From positions 1,736,001 to 1,800,000 of the forward strand of contig JAOANR010000002.1 of the NCBI GenBank assembly GCA_030278955.1: a DNA stretch of 64,000 nt. The letters run 5' to 3'. How positions within the stretch are numbered: the stretch's first letter is position 1; each line of letters starts with the position of its first letter. A program made the position numbers and the translations under genes. The notes below the pieces were generated by a model. That model worked only from the letters and a program-made list of their open reading frames with translations. It was not told the DNA's origin and ran no database searches. This document shows, piece after piece, positions 1 to 11,799 of this stretch. The stretch is from Hygrophila difformis. Taxonomy: Eukaryota; Streptophyta; Magnoliopsida; Lamiales; Acanthaceae.

Positions 1-233
1 TGACTCAGATGCTGCAGATGATGCAGGAGATGCGGGTCGGTATGGACGCCGGGTTTGAAGCTGGGCAGGCTCGTTATGACGCCATCGACGCTAGGTTGGA
101 CTTCTATCAGACCCGTATGGACTCGTTTGCTACGAGGCAGGCTCAGCAGCAAGCCACCATGTCCGACATGTACGCCTATGTGCGGCAGATGGACGACTAC
201 CTGCGCCGGCAGTTCCCGCCTCCCGATCAGTGA
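1..233 (+). CDS. C-terminal end of the antisense ORF of element B-prime (partial)
   Basis: The frame is open from the window edge (first full codon at base 3) to a TGA ending at 233. It encodes the last 76 or so residues of the protein that is complete but interrupted in element B (48691 to 31662, minus). The tail is rich in Met, Gln and Asp (repeated LQMMQEM and YDAIDARLDFYQTRMDSF) and looks helical. It ends in FPPPDQ where B has FPSPDQ. It runs against the direction of its element, as in B. Function is unknown; the upstream part, seen only in B, resembles the putative plant transposon protein family. Preservation of the frame in two copies suggests it was under selection until recently. Confidence 0.75.
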   Translation, partial: TQMLQMMQEMRVGMDAGFEAGQARYDAIDARLDFYQTRMDSFATRQAQQQATMSDMYAYVRQMDDYLRRQFPPPDQ

Positions 234-617
234 TGTTCTTCTTTCATATTTGCGGTTTCGTTTAGGTTCTGCATTAGACGTACTTTGTTTAGTTTCCTCC
301 TTATGAGGACGTTGCCGTTGTCTGGGATTTGTGATTTATATTTTCATTATGTTATTGCTTAGTTAGGTGTTTGACATGTGTTAGTGGTTTACTGCTGTTT
401 TAGAAGTATGGTTGAATTGTCCCGCTTTAGTTATGATTTATGGTACTACGGTTTCGTCGTTACCTCTTCACTGCATTTACATGAGTGGAGGCTACCCACT
501 AGTTATTGCACATTTACGTGGTTGAGTTTCTCCCGGGTATGTGGATATGATACACGAATAAGTATAAAGGATAATTGAAATAACTGCTGGAAATTCTTTG
601 ATTGCTCCAAAAGAAAC

Positions 618-1109
618 TTATTGGGTTATACGCGGTAGGATGAACGTAGTAGTGCTGACAATACTCAAAGAAGGTACAAGTAGTAATGCATCGATATCTA
701 TATCCCTAATCTCAAGGGGACAGGTAGGGGCATCCTCGATGGGGTCGTCCTCATCGCTGGATACGTCAATGGGAACAGCGACGTCGGGGCCAGGGCCCAG
801 GTTCTGGAGGATCGCCTCACCAACGTCATGGGTTAGGTTGGTCAGGTCCCAGCCCAGGTTCTCCACTTGCTCTTCCAAGCCATCACTCTGGTCCTGGAGC
901 TGGGCCACTTGGGCCTGAAGCTGCGCGACTTGCTCCTGCAGCTGGGTTATGTGGTGATGGTCTGCCTCCCTAAGATGACCCAGATGGGCCACGTTACCCT
1001 CCAACTGTCCTACCCGCGTTTTGAAGTAATTGATGTGCTGTTGGCCCTCAAGGTATGCGTTCATTAATTTCACCATCAAATTGACCATGTTCGCGTTGGG
1101 CTCGGCCAT
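618..1109 (-). CDS. Coiled-coil acidic-tail protein of element B-prime
   Basis: An ORF of 163 codons from ATG, starting about 350 nt inside the LTR in element sense, where gag would normally lie. The N-terminus (MAEPNANMVNLMVKLMNAYL) is followed by a heptad-rich stretch with repeated QLQEQVAQLQAQVAQLQDQ-type units, about residues 25-90, that should form a coiled coil. An acidic patch (SSDEDDPIED) follows. The copy in B (30788-31186) is nearly identical but stops at 132 residues through a GAG-to-TAG change, so B-prime holds the longer form. It has no zinc knuckle and no similarity to the gag ORFs of A, C and D. It could be a self-assembling protein replacing gag, but that is inference. Confidence 0.7.
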   Translation of the reverse strand: MAEPNANMVNLMVKLMNAYLEGQQHINYFKTRVGQLEGNVAHLGHLREADHHHITQLQEQVAQLQAQVAQLQDQSDGLEEQVENLGWDLTNLTHDVGEAILQNLGPGPDVAVPIDVSSDEDDPIEDAPTCPLEIRDIDIDALLLVPSLSIVSTTTFILPRITQ

Positions 1110-1460
1110 CTAATGTTGACAAGGTAGGTCAGAGTTAGGATATATTTTAGGCAAAGTTAAGATATGCACGAATTTAAATCTACATGCAACATGCAAGTGC
1201 AAGTCCCTTCCCCATTAAAATTTAATTTATTCGTATGTTTAAAACAAATTGCTAAAGGTTGGGCCTCTATAGTGGGCCGATGAGTTTAATTTTTCTTTTC
1301 TTGGCTAAAACATTGGGCTATAAATAAATTTTTGGACTAAATAAAACTAGTGGTCTTTAAAAGTAATATGCTTAAAAATATTACTAGGGTTTTAAAAATA
1401 TTAGTATCAAAATAATTATAATAATTTTACTAATAATAGTAATAGCTTCAAAATAAAATT

Positions 1461-1476
1461 CCGGGCTCTGATACCA
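1461..1476 (-). other. Primer-binding site, element B-prime
   Basis: On the minus strand this reads TGGTATCAGAGCCCGG, the standard plant primer site complementary to the 3' end of initiator tRNA-Met. It lies three bases beyond the LTR end. Confidence 0.9.
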
Positions 1477-1479
1477 ACT

Positions 1480-4149
1480 TGTAACACCCCGGATTTGATA
1501 ACCCAGGCCGGTGTGTCACCGCCGCATCTCCCTAGCAAGACACGGGTTCCCGAGCTCGCTAAGGAGGTGCAAGGCTTATGGGTATGCAAAGTTTTAAAAA
1601 CATTCAACAATGAATCCGGAATTTATTAATACTTCAATCAAAGTACGATAGTAAAAATCATCATGCATGGATAAGGTAAATGCAGCGGAAAAGTAATCAC
1701 GGCCAGCACGGCCGAAACATCGGGTTTAACAGACCCGGTAAAAACAGTAGTATGATGCAGTAAATAAAAACGTTCACAAATATGTCACCCCAAATGCGCG
1801 TGCATGCGTCACTCGACATACTCTGTAAAAGAAATGACAACGGTTGTCAGTATAAAGATATACTGAGTAAGTTAATCCCTAACTAACAAATAAAAGGGGT
1901 TAAATGTGTTTAAACTAAAGATTTCGTTTACCATACGTAAATTTAAAATACATAATTTATTAGCAGCGGAAAAACATGATTAAAGGACTTAATTTTAAAA
2001 GCGTAATTTAAAGCATAATTTAAGATGCATAATTTTAAATACATAATTCAAAAACATGATAAATACGATTTAAGCATAATGGAACACACACAAGTCTTTT
2101 ATATTTTATCCCGTAGACTAAGAAGAGGACACCATACCGGGAGATCACTAACGAGGCAATCTCAACATAGGACCACTAACGAGGCAGTCCAAACAATGGG
2201 AGACCACTAACGAGGCGATCCAAAAATACAGCGCGCGAGATCACTAACGAGGCAATCTCAGATAGTAAGGAGACCACTAACGAGGCAGTCTCAAAGATAA
2301 TGATAGCATGAAGATCGGCTCAGCCTAGTGAACGGGATTTTTCGAAAGTTCGTATTTCAATGTTATCAAATGATCGATATCGCGTTTTCATAGTTCGAGT
2401 TTTCTCAAGTTCGAAAAATCCTATTCAAGGCAGTTTACGCCTTTCTTAATTAAAAATTCGTCTTTACACCAAAAATTCTGAAATTTTTACAGTAGTTCAA
2501 AAACACACACACGAACAACTTTCATGTTTTAAGTTTTTGGAAATAAGGTTCCGTAGTAAGTCGAAATTCGAGTTCATTGCAAAGAATAATTTCTGCCTTA
2601 AAAACTGGTTCCGTAACAGGTTCGTGCAACGCCGATTAAAAATTCATTTCAAAACCAATCGATGCGAAATTTTTACAATAACTACAAAACACGTTAAGGA
2701 ACAATTTTCATGTTTTAAGAATGTGGAAATAATGAATTCTTTGTACTAAAAAATCGACCACAACTCACTGCATACTCGCGGGTTCCGAATAGGTTTTAAA
2801 ACAGTTATGAAAATTCGACCGATTGACATATCAAATGAACACCAAAATCCATGAAATTTTATATGCATAATCTAGACACAATTATCTACAACTGTTGTTA
2901 AGGAATGCAAAGTTGAATCATTCGAAAAATGGGTGAAAAACATGCATCAAATCGAATATGGAAATCTGTCACAGTTTAAAAACGTTCGGGTTGTCACAGA
3001 AAGTTTACGGCGTGATTTGGGATAGCAAAACTTAATGTCAACGGCTGAAATTTGGACACAAGACAGATAAAGGTGTTAGAAATAACTTTTATGTTGAAAA
3101 GTTTTCGGTTTGAATTCCCAAAGGTCGAGTTTTAGGCGAGTCTTTGAAATTGGACGAAAATAGGGTTTTTGAAAACCGATTTTTGTTACAAGCCTATATC
3201 TCGAGTTTTAAACAACAAACAACCACGAAAATTTGTGAGTAAGGTTTTAACTTACTGATTTGAAGATTGGGATTACTGGGATGGGTATCCGGATGCTCTA
3301 GGGTCGCGACGAATGGCCAATCCATCCGATCGCTTTTCGTTCGTTTTCCGGCGTGCAATCGTAGTAAGGAAACGGGTTAGATTTTGAGTTTCTAAGTGTT
3401 ATGGACGAACTAAAACATTAAACTATGGCTTACCCAGGTTCTATGAGGTAGCACCTTCGTCCCGGTTGCCTCGCCGTCGCCGGAATGTTCGCCGGAAGTT
3501 GTCGTCGGATGAGTTTTGGCTTGGAGAGGGAGTTGGGAGTGTCTAAGGTTTTGAGAAACTGAAAACTAAGGGGAGGGGCGGCCAACACATCCCCTATAAC
3601 CCTCCCCACTGCCTTGATCCGCTTTCCCTTGATAGGGGACGGATTTTTGGCAAGAAAATCGCCATGGAAGGAAAGTTTACACCTCCTGCACCTCTGGCGC
3701 GCTGGTGACTCGCACCTATTGCTATGGCCGCGCGGAGCACGCGTGGGCTGCCCTGGAGTCGCGACTCCCCCGTCCGCGCGGTGGCCGCGCGGCGGCGCGC
3801 GGAGGGCGCGGGCCGGCCGGACCGGCCGGTTCGGCGGTCCGCGTGTTCTGTCGGGTCGTTCCTTGCTTTCCCCTATCGGTTTTCTACCCTCTACGTGTTA
3901 GCCCGATTCTTTGGGTCGTCTCCAGGTCGGAATCTTTTCCTTCAAGCTTATCGCTCGTAACATTTCTGTGTCCTAATTAGTCTAGTCTAAATTGGTTCCA
4001 ACTCCTCCTATCGTCCTTGTGATCTATTTTGTGATTTATTTCGTGACTGAACTTAGAAATTAGTTCCAAGCTGCCTACGTACCCTGTGAAGGGATCAAGT
4101 CATGACGTAGTTCAAAACAATTTGAATTTGTTTTTCCTCGGGTGTTACA
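1480..4149 (-). repeat. 5' LTR of element B-prime
   Basis: 2670 bp, with TGT...ACA ends on either strand. It is the same family as the LTRs at 27640-30426 and 50091-52834. In element orientation it holds a GC-rich palindromic segment (+ strand 3720-3850), a donor-like GTAAG, a long AT-rich body, five stem-loop repeat units (2140-2295), and the shared U5 end ending GGGTGTTACA. Where B has a run of 12 or 17 G, B-prime has only four (CCCC on + at about 1789). Confidence 0.92.
2140..2295 (-). repeat. Stem-loop repeat array in LTR B-prime (5 units)
   Basis: Five copies of the 13-mer TGCCTCGTTAGTG (minus strand) spaced about 30-37 bp. Most are flanked by arms that pair with each other: GAGAT/ATCTC, GGAC/GTCC, GAGAC/GTCTC. 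The arms differ between units while pairing is kept. Confidence 0.85.
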
Positions 4150-4194
4150 TAGTCATGGTTTTGAATTGTAATATTTTTTTTTTCATTTTTGCAG

Positions 4195-5001
4195 CGTCTG
4201 CCAAGAGTGATACTTAATTGTATTGAAGAAGATGATATACCATCAGTAATTAGAATGGAAGGGCAGCGAATGCGGTGTAGTTTGGGAATGTTTTTTGATG
4301 GGGAAGATTTGTATATTTCTGGTGAGGGGCTTTGGGACATGTTTTGTGATGCCCATGCACTTAAAATAGGAGATGTCTTGTTCTTTAAGTTGACAGGGCG
4401 CATGGAGTTCACAATAAAAATATTTGATTAAGATGGTGAACCCAAAGATTATTCTGAAATGCTATTGGAATATAGTACTTTCAATGGTAAACTTAAATAG
4501 TGGGTATTTTTTCCTTTCTTTAATATATAACGAGTTGTATATTTGACTGTTACTATTTTTTGGCACACTTGTTTATATGCAGAGTCATATGCCTCTTTTG
4601 TGACACAGCTCACAGATTCAAATTATTATAGGCCATTGGTAATGCACAAACAACTGTAGGCAATTTTACTCTTCAAATTTTATTCTTATTGGGAAAACAT
4701 GGATATATACATACACTTTGTTTGTCTGTAGGAAATTCCGAAGACTATTTGGCAAGGGTTTAATTTGCATCTACGGGAAAGAATTTGGTTGCGGTTTAGA
4801 GAACATGGGCGTCTTCACCGTGTGTTTTTGTTGCATGCACCAGCCACTCGACATAGAAGGGAAGAAATGGTATCAATGAATATTGGGCTCCAGCAATTCT
4901 TTGCACAAAATGATATAGTTGCTGGAAATATATGTAAGTTTGTTATTAAAGCAGTAACGTTTGGCCGACGGCATAATGAGGTTATCGTTGAAGTTGATGT
5001 G
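4195..5001 (+). pseudogene. B3-domain protein gene, two exons seen, broken
   Basis: Two exons each encode a B3-like DNA-binding domain, as in plant REM-type transcription factors. Exon 1 follows a pyrimidine tract and CAG (4194). It contains LWDMFCDAHALKIGDVLFFKL and MEFTIKIFD, matching the W..F...H.LK.GD.L.FK...F...IFD pattern of the B3 C-terminal half. Exon 2 begins after a TAG acceptor at 4731 (EIPKTIWQGFNLHLRE) and contains the second B3 core (LQQFFAQNDIVAGNICKF). It probably ends at a GTAAGC donor near 5001. An in-frame TAA at 4429-4431 lies inside coding-like sequence that continues for about 17 codons to a GTAAAC donor near 4484, so this looks like a nonsense mutation. The B-prime LTR sits just upstream, probably in an intron. 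It may be a dead host gene or a fragment carried by a Helitron. Confidence 0.65.
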
Positions 5002-5019
5002 GTAAGCCACATGTAATCC

Positions 5020-6471
5020 CGTCTATTTGGAAATTATGTCAGCATGTTGTTTAATTTGATGTTATGGAAAAAACATAGCAGGCTGAAGAATTACTATCAA
5101 ACTTCTTATGTTTTGGAGCAAATTTAATTCATTGCTAATGTCATATTTAGTGAACCTTACATGGTCGTATGGTTGATGAGCCAATTTAATTCCTGAGTGT
5201 TTGGCATATGTGGAAAACTTGTCATGTTGTTTACGTATGTGAGCTCAGATCTCCCGAACTGCTGATATGGGATTGTCCATGGCTGTTTGACAATTCTTAT
5301 AAATCTGAATCACAGATTTTATTATAATAATCAAGACTTATACATAGAAATCATTCCATAATTAATCATACCGGATGGCTATATAACCAAAAGTTTATAG
5401 TACCAGGGAGCTGAATCATTGTACTGAGATTTTTTCATAAATAGGCATTCGAACACCGGACCCGTATTTCAACAAAAATGTATGGGGATCATATTTAGTG
5501 AGTATGTTGATATGAAGAAATTCTATATAGGTTGTACCATTGTAAGCTTGTATTCAAAAGATATTTAATTAGGATAATCATACTGGATAATAGCATATAG
5601 CAAATTAATATCTAACGCAAGTAACAACCATGCTCCTATGAATTAAAACTATAGTGCAGGGCAAAAACGATTTTTTTTTAAGGAAATGTTAAAGCCATGC
5701 TATATTCTAAACATGAATGGTTAACATGAATGACAAAAATGTTGATTTGTTAGGTAAAGAGCTTGGTATATGTGTTACAGGACAAATTACAGACATGACA
5801 TAAATGAATGGAAATATAAGCGTTGATCTGGTCCAAAATTTTAAGTAAACCATTCATTTAAGCTTACGGTCAATACATGTGGTATTTTGATTAACACAAG
5901 CTAGTAAATTAATTCATAACCAATTCACGCAAGCATCCAAACACTGGCAGGATGCAATATGAGGGAGGAAGCAAAAGAAGCCAAGCAACTAAGTATATAG
6001 AACACAAGCGCGAATATGATAGGGCCACAATATATTTTTAAGCAAAAGTATCGATTACAATAAATCCATAACAAAAGTATGTCCAGCACAGCAATCGGAT
6101 AAACCAAATAAGTAAAGTACGGGCTGGAATGCATGGGAGAAAGCAAAACAAGGCTAGGAAGTCAATATACTGAACACCAATGGCAAGCAGTACGATAAGG
6201 CCACAAGATATCTATAAACAAAAGTATGGATTATGATAAATCCACAAGAAAACTATGTCCAGAATGGATTTGCAGTAATCCACAAATAAAAGGTAATAGG
6301 TAGCTAATAAGCAGAATTAGTCCAAGTCCAAGGATAACAAACAGACAAAAGATTCCAGCTTGGGTTCATAAGCAAAAGGCATTAATTGTAGATTGAGCAA
6401 AAAGCATTTAGCACCTAGCAAGTAAGTAATAGAACCATAGCGTTCAATGCAGGCACGTAACAGCATAACCT
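5020..6471. other. AT-rich stretch without recognised gene
   Basis: No convincing coding frame. It includes the diverged duplication at 5945-6275. It lies downstream of the minus-strand RPA-like gene and may hold the missing 3' end of the left-hand Helitron, but I found no hairpin followed by CTRR here. Confidence 0.5.
5945..6275. repeat. Diverged tandem duplication, about 185 bp per unit
   Basis: Two adjacent copies share landmarks in the same order: GGGAG(A/G)AAGCAAAA, AACAC(A/C)A, GATA(A/G)GGCCACAA, AAAGTAT(C/G)GATTA, GATAAATCCA or CAATAAATCCA, and CTATGTCCAG or GTATGTCCAG. They are clearly homologous but substantially diverged. Confidence 0.7.
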
Positions 6472-9423
6472 TTAGGAGGCTTTAGGGCGTCCAGGAGAAA
6501 GTTTTTTCACCTGGAAGCGAGTACCATGCGGATTCCCTGAGTTCACATCCGTTGCAGGGGCCTTGCGCTTAGGTGGAGTTAGAACTGCAGGTAAGGGTGG
6601 GGAGGATGCGTGGGCAGGAGGAGATGTTGCACCAATCGCAACTGTTGATGGAGCAGCGGCTGTGGGTGTAGCACACATTGGAACTGTAGGTAATGGGGTG
6701 TTCGTTGATGAAGAAGTGCCAGTATACCCCGGTGTTTTTCCCTGTGGATCTGGACAAGATGGTTGAGGCAGCAAGGTTGCCAACCCAGGGCCTGTAGCAG
6801 ATTGTTGAGATGAGGGGGCAACATCTTGTTTGGGTGTTGTAGCTTTGGTGGAGGCTTCTGTGTTTGTTGGAGCAACATTCACATTGAAGTCAAGGGCTCT
6901 TTTTGCGCTCAGAGGTTGTGAGGTGGGGCTGGCTGTAGCTGCAACAATTTTGTCAAGAACTTTTTTGGTTGATGGAGTAAATAGCTCATCGTCTTGCTGG
7001 GCACTGGGATTCATCACTGCGGACAAGCTTGGTGGAGGCAAACAATCGGCAGTTGTTGGGGAAGGCCTGGCTGGGAAATAGAATTCATGCAAGTCTCGTT
7101 CTGTATAGGCCACAACCACTGTATACCTCAACTGGAGCTGAGTGCCTTGAGAATAGGAATAGGAACGCACATAACAAAGGAGTTCCTTGTTGTCGACCTC
7201 TGAAGCAATGTCTGTGGAGACTGCCAAATTTTGCAGACAACAGTACAAGTATAGGGTATAGATCAAGAAAAAGTAGAAGCCAACATGAACACAGGCAATA
7301 CACATATTGGATGGTAAATACATTTTCAGATGCTGTCTGAAGGTGTTGTGCATTATGTCCAATAATAGTCTCAGCAATACAGCCAGACACATTGATCATC
7401 ATGGAACCAGTCGCATCAGCAAGGATCAAATTGAGTCGGACCCTACCAACAAAACGAACGAGGAGTTATAGAACAAAAGAAAAACATCTCTGAAAGTTAA
7501 AAATGAATGCAGCTGTGTGGCTAACCTTGGCTCAATGCCTGCTTTTTCATGACAATGAGGACACTGGACTACCCAACTGATATCAACGTGTAATGCCCTG
7601 TGACAATTGATGCAAGCGACGTATCAGAATTGTTGTGCGTAATTTGGTAATTGAAGCTTCCCACGCACCCAAACAGCCCGCTGCATGTGAAATGTATAGA
7701 TAAAATTTGGGTCAAGTTGGAACAACATGCACAGGGTTAGTAATATACACCCCACAAAACAGGAAGACAACTGGACAGTGAAAATAGCCACCGTAGGGGA
7801 GGAACAATAGTAAGCTTGAATTTTACCTGAGATAAAGTGTCAAGGGCTGCTGATACAGTGAGAACAATGTCATTAGGTGGATGTGGAAGTAAGGTTTTTT
7901 CATTCTTGTAGTGAAGGTCATCAATAAGTTTCTTGACATCGGCCGAATGTTTATTGTACTTGTGAAAAGCAGCAGAGTTTATTGAGGATTAGAAGAGAAA
8001 TTGTGAGGTGGCTGGTGTATCGACCAAGCTACAACGAGAATATACCAATCCTTCAAGACAAGTCCATCAATAACCGGAGGGTTCACCAAGATGCATGTAT
8101 GGAAGCGAGTTGTTAGCGAGAGTGTTGCAGAAGATAAATAGCATAAAGGTATTATGGAGCAAATACAAAAGGAAAGCAAGGAATAATACCATTATAGAGT
8201 AAGTGAATTAGGAGGCTCACTGTTAAAGGTGGAAACTTTCATGTTCAGGAAGATAACATTTGGAGCAGAGGCAACTTGGCCCGCGAGAAGGTCACCATAC
8301 TTAACACAAAACTCATTAGATAAAGAAACAATATAAGAACAGTTCCTGCAAACCAACCAAGTTAAGAAAAGAAAAAATTAAGCAGATCAGGTGTAGTGTT
8401 TATGTGAAAAGTTAAGTAGGTGAAGCAAAATCACATGTCCGTAACAGCCACAAATTCACGAGAAGTTTGAGCACCATTATGGAGCCGGGGTGGAAGAGCC
8501 TCAACAAGGATTGTATTAACATCTGGTAAAACAATAAGGAAAAGCACATAACTTGATAAGTAATATAATTTACTGCAGCACAAACGAAAGGGAAGGGATA
8601 GGGAGAGTAACTGATTGTCTGATCAGAGTCCGCGTTCAGTTGGAAGTCATGAAAGTCTGTAAATGGAAGAGTAAAACGCATGCAGGGGGGCACATTCTCC
8701 TCGAATGGTTCAACGATTGTTCTACTGCGTACGATCCATGAATATGCATAAGGACCAAACTGATATTTAGGATTTGCCGGTTGGACTCCGAAGCCAGACA
8801 TGTAATACCGCTTGTACGGGAGGAAACTATTTGTGTGGAGTTTTATGTCAGAGCCAAAGAGAACTGCATGAACAAGATCCCCCTGGCAACACAGCATTTG
8901 AAGAATGTTACATGGCTAATACATTAAGCAAAACAAAACATAACCAAAGGTAATTGGCTGACAGATTCCATGAGTGGCAGGGCGGTACAACACAAGTTTT
9001 TAGATCATTAGACAACTGGGAAGGAAACTAAGGAACGCACAGAGACAATGAAGACAAGCTTAGGTTATTGAATGTAAGAGTAGACAACATCTTTGATGGT
9101 GATAACCAGTTTTAACAACAAATCAATAGGAAGCACAAAAGAAATTTTCTAAATGAAAAAAAACGAAAGCAGGATTGTTCTAAACGTATACACACGACAC
9201 CAACGAACATCGAACTGCTAGGTTAAACAAAATTTAGCATAGACAATAGAGTATACAACCATGCACTCACCGCCGAGTCCGTCAGGAGGAGCCTCTGGTA
9301 CGTTGTCCGTTGAGCTGCGTTGCTTGATTGGAGCGTCGGGCCTTTGTCGACGGCCTGGACAAGGACCCAAAAAGAACGGGAGGTTAGGTTAACCTGCACA
9401 ATAGGGACTGTCCGTCTCTCCAT
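6472..9423 (-). pseudogene. RPA70-like single-stranded-DNA-binding protein of Helitron type, broken
   Basis: A multi-exon gene resembling the large replication protein A subunit that plant Helitrons often carry. Exon 1 (9423-9271) starts at an ATG (MERRTVPIVQVN) and ends at GTGAGT. Exon 2 (8882-8612) holds the first OB fold (GDLVHAVLFGSDIK, YYMSGFGVQPANPKYQ). Exon 3 (8522-8435) and exon 4 (8345-8221) give a second OB fold. Further coding pieces lie near 8140-8060, 7979-7832, 7690-7527 (zinc-binding YVACINCHRALHV and CPHCHEKAG), 7440-7325 (LILADATGSMMINVSG) and 7212-6472 (Pro/Thr/Ser-rich tail). A TGA at 7626-7624 replaces what should be Trp in the FWYxAC motif, and I could not find an AG acceptor for the fifth piece. 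The product would coat ssDNA during rolling-circle transposition, but this copy is probably dead. Confidence 0.75.
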
Positions 9424-9644
9424 TTGGACGCATCAAGGAAGATGGGTAGAAGTGGTGAGTTGCAGATAGGAAGAAGGAAGATGTAAAACTAAGGCAGGCA
9501 AGAGGAGCACGATAAAACTAAAGCACATATCTTGATCAGTTTACTTATAGAAGGCAATGTAATCATAGCACCTATGTCGTTCATTGGTCGATATTTAGGC
9601 AAAAAAAGGTTTAAAAAATGGTTTCACTCTAATCGATACATTTA

Positions 9645-9906
9645 CTGCCTCCATTTTTTCTTTTGTTAGCTACTATTGACTAATGGGTACTGTTCACTTA
9701 TATACTTTGACTTAAAGTTTTCATATGTTTATACAAATTAAAATATGGCCAAGTGTAATCTTGTTAAATTCGTCTCGTCTTGTAAATTTTCAATATCGAA
9801 TTTTAAAAATTTTTACATGTACTAAATTTAAATTATTAATGGTTTAAAATATACATTAGGCTGCATGTTTAGTGGGTCTGTAGATATCTTTAAAAAACGG
9901 AGGGAG
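9645..9906. mobile_element. Stowaway-type MITE (Tc1/mariner)
   Basis: 262 bp flanked by TA (9643-9644 and 9907-9908). The right end, AAAACGGAGGGAG, is the inverse of the standard CTCCCTCCGTTTT terminus. The left end, CTGCCTCCATTTTTTC, is a mutated copy. The interior is AT-rich and non-coding. Confidence 0.8.
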
Positions 9907-9908
9907 TA

Positions 9909-11799
9909 CAATACAATGCACATTCTTAATAATTAATATATCAAATTGTGTAAATGTCAAAATTAGAAAAATTCTAAAATTCTAAAATCACACGGCAAGA
10001 CAAATTTAACAAAATTTTATTCGACTATGTTTTATCATATATAACTATGTGGAGTACTAGAATATCAGTAATTTTTTTTATATTTTGTACAGTTTAAGTT
10101 ATTAATTACGAACATATATAACAACGTGCTCGTTTTTTGTGAGTCAATAGTTTTGTAAAATCAAAAATAGGGTGCACCTTCTCTCCAATTAAATAAAAAA
10201 TTGGAATATTAATGTAATTTTGTATTATGCTTAATAATTTTATACTTCATATAGTTTTGTTATTAAATTAATTCTATATGTAATTAGACTAATAATTTTA
10301 AGGCTTCTCTATAAAATTAAATAATTACGCAAACATGAGATTAAGTGAACAGTCATCTAAATCAATAGCGGATTTTCCAACATTATAGGAAAACATAAAT
10401 GAATTTGTATTGCATTTGTGTCAGGTTAATGTATAAAATAAAATAAAATAGATGTACAATAAAGATATAAAATAATATCTAACTGAGTAAGATCTTGTTG
10501 GATTCGTCTAATCACATAGATGTAGAATACTAAATTTTAATAATTTAACTTGAATATAACTTGAGATATTAAACATTCAAAATATGTCTTGGAATCCACA
10601 GATTTTCATTTGTACAAAGAAAAAGTCATTATAAAAGGAAAAAAACTAAAAAGTGAAGAGGGAAAAATAAGGGCACCGAATAAATAAGTATATCGAGTAT
10701 TAAGTATTCCAAGTATACTACTATCTGTTCAATAATGAAGGAATAGTAAACACTGACATGAAGGAAAGACCAATGTTTTTTTTCCTAGTAAGCTGAGACG
10801 CAATGTAAGAGGAACAGGAGAAACCTCAATTAGTATGGAGTGGGGAGACCAAGGACTTGCAATGGATCAGCAATTTTGTCGTTTAATACAAAAGAAAACA
10901 TAACCAGGATGGTGGCAACAATGTCAACATATTTGGGACTAACTTTTCATGCAAAATATGTCCATGGTTGAAAGTAACAACAGTGACAACATGTTCGATG
11001 AATTTAAGAAATCTCCTTTAAGGTAAGTCAAAAACTTTAAATGCGTACATCCTCTTTTCTTCCTGTGTTGATAGTGCTATAAAAAAAATGGACACTGCTA
11101 AGCTTTGAATATTTTAGCTCAGTTCATTATGAAAGAGTAGTGTTTTTGTTTTTTTTTTTTGTTTATAAATTATTAATACAAAATCACTCTTTCCTTTACA
11201 AATAGTATTGAGTGTTCTTTCACACGAACTTGCTACAATTTGTGTTTGAGTTCGCTAATCTAACTTCATAAACAAAACGTGAAAAACCCATGCTCTCAAA
11301 CAACATGCTTTGATCAGACCGTTGTGTTTCTGTTTTTTGATGTCCCTTTTTGAGAAATACAACTCTTTATGCTAACGGATACCATATGTTCTTCAAAGGC
11401 CTGCGAGTAACACAAGATGAGAATGTATGGAACGTGCATATCATTATAAGAAAACATTTAACAAAAAGACAAGATCAATCAAAGAAGCACCTTCCACAGA
11501 GAGGGAAGCCAACAACATTCTTTTTCATGACCAATCACAATAATCCTCTGAACAAACTCCAGGTAGCGAAGGGAGTCGGCAGGCAAAGTGTCAAGGCTAC
11601 CGAAATTCATTTTATTAGCATCAGACATAAAGAGCAATATACATGTATAAATACATATCGTGAAAGAAGGCGTACATGGAGCGACACTGTTCAGCTGGCA
11701 ACAGAGGTTCCTTCCCGGTGAAAAAACTATAAATGTTGATAAATTGAGTGCTTTGCAAACCGGCTAATTTTCTCTCTGATTTCTGAACCAATTACTTCT
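9909..11799. other. AT-rich intergenic stretch, little recognised
   Basis: Very AT-rich with no convincing gene up to about 11340. On the minus strand around 11605-11470 a short frame (MNFGSLDTLPADSLRYLE...) looks protein-like and could be an exon, but I do not recognise it. An A-rich low-complexity tract occurs near 11090-11165. Confidence 0.4.

Larger units (their letters stand above)
1..4149 (-). mobile_element. LTR retrotransposon B-prime, minus orientation, cut by the window edge
   Basis: This is the 5' end of an LTR element read on the minus strand: LTR (1480-4149), primer-binding site (1461-1476), then about 1.46 kb of internal DNA leaving the window at base 1. It matches element B (27640-52834) in order and sequence: LTR, coiled-coil ORF in element sense, then an ORF on the opposite strand. 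The base after the LTR end starts TAGTC (4150-4154), the expected target duplication, but its partner copy is outside the window. No gag or pol is visible in the part present. B-prime gives an independent copy against which mutations in B can be read. Confidence 0.9.

Noticed and set aside
378..578. Small plus-strand ORF in B-prime, and its equivalent at 31318-31518 in B
   Set aside because: It is conserved only as DNA between copies, lies between two real ORFs, and shows no coding character.
3614..3980. Overlapping GC-rich frames (Arg/Ala/Gly-rich) in the LTRs, also at 15187-15694, 20357-20712, 27860-28396, 34321-34703 and 50323-50859
   Set aside because: They follow the GC-rich palindromic island of each LTR, have no family motifs, and frames are not kept between LTR types.
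5896..5910. CTAG at 5900 as the 3' end of the left-hand Helitron
   Set aside because: No GC hairpin lies at the required distance on the element side.
6563..7340. Plus-strand ORFs across the RPA-like gene
   Set aside because: The minus strand explains the region with recognised OB-fold and zinc motifs and splice sites.
7911..7919. TCTTGTAGTG inside the RPA-like gene, like a CACTA terminus, as a left end for the CACTA element
   Set aside because: It is in coding sequence of a recognised exon (DDLHYKNE), there are no subterminal repeats, and orientation is wrong for a left end.
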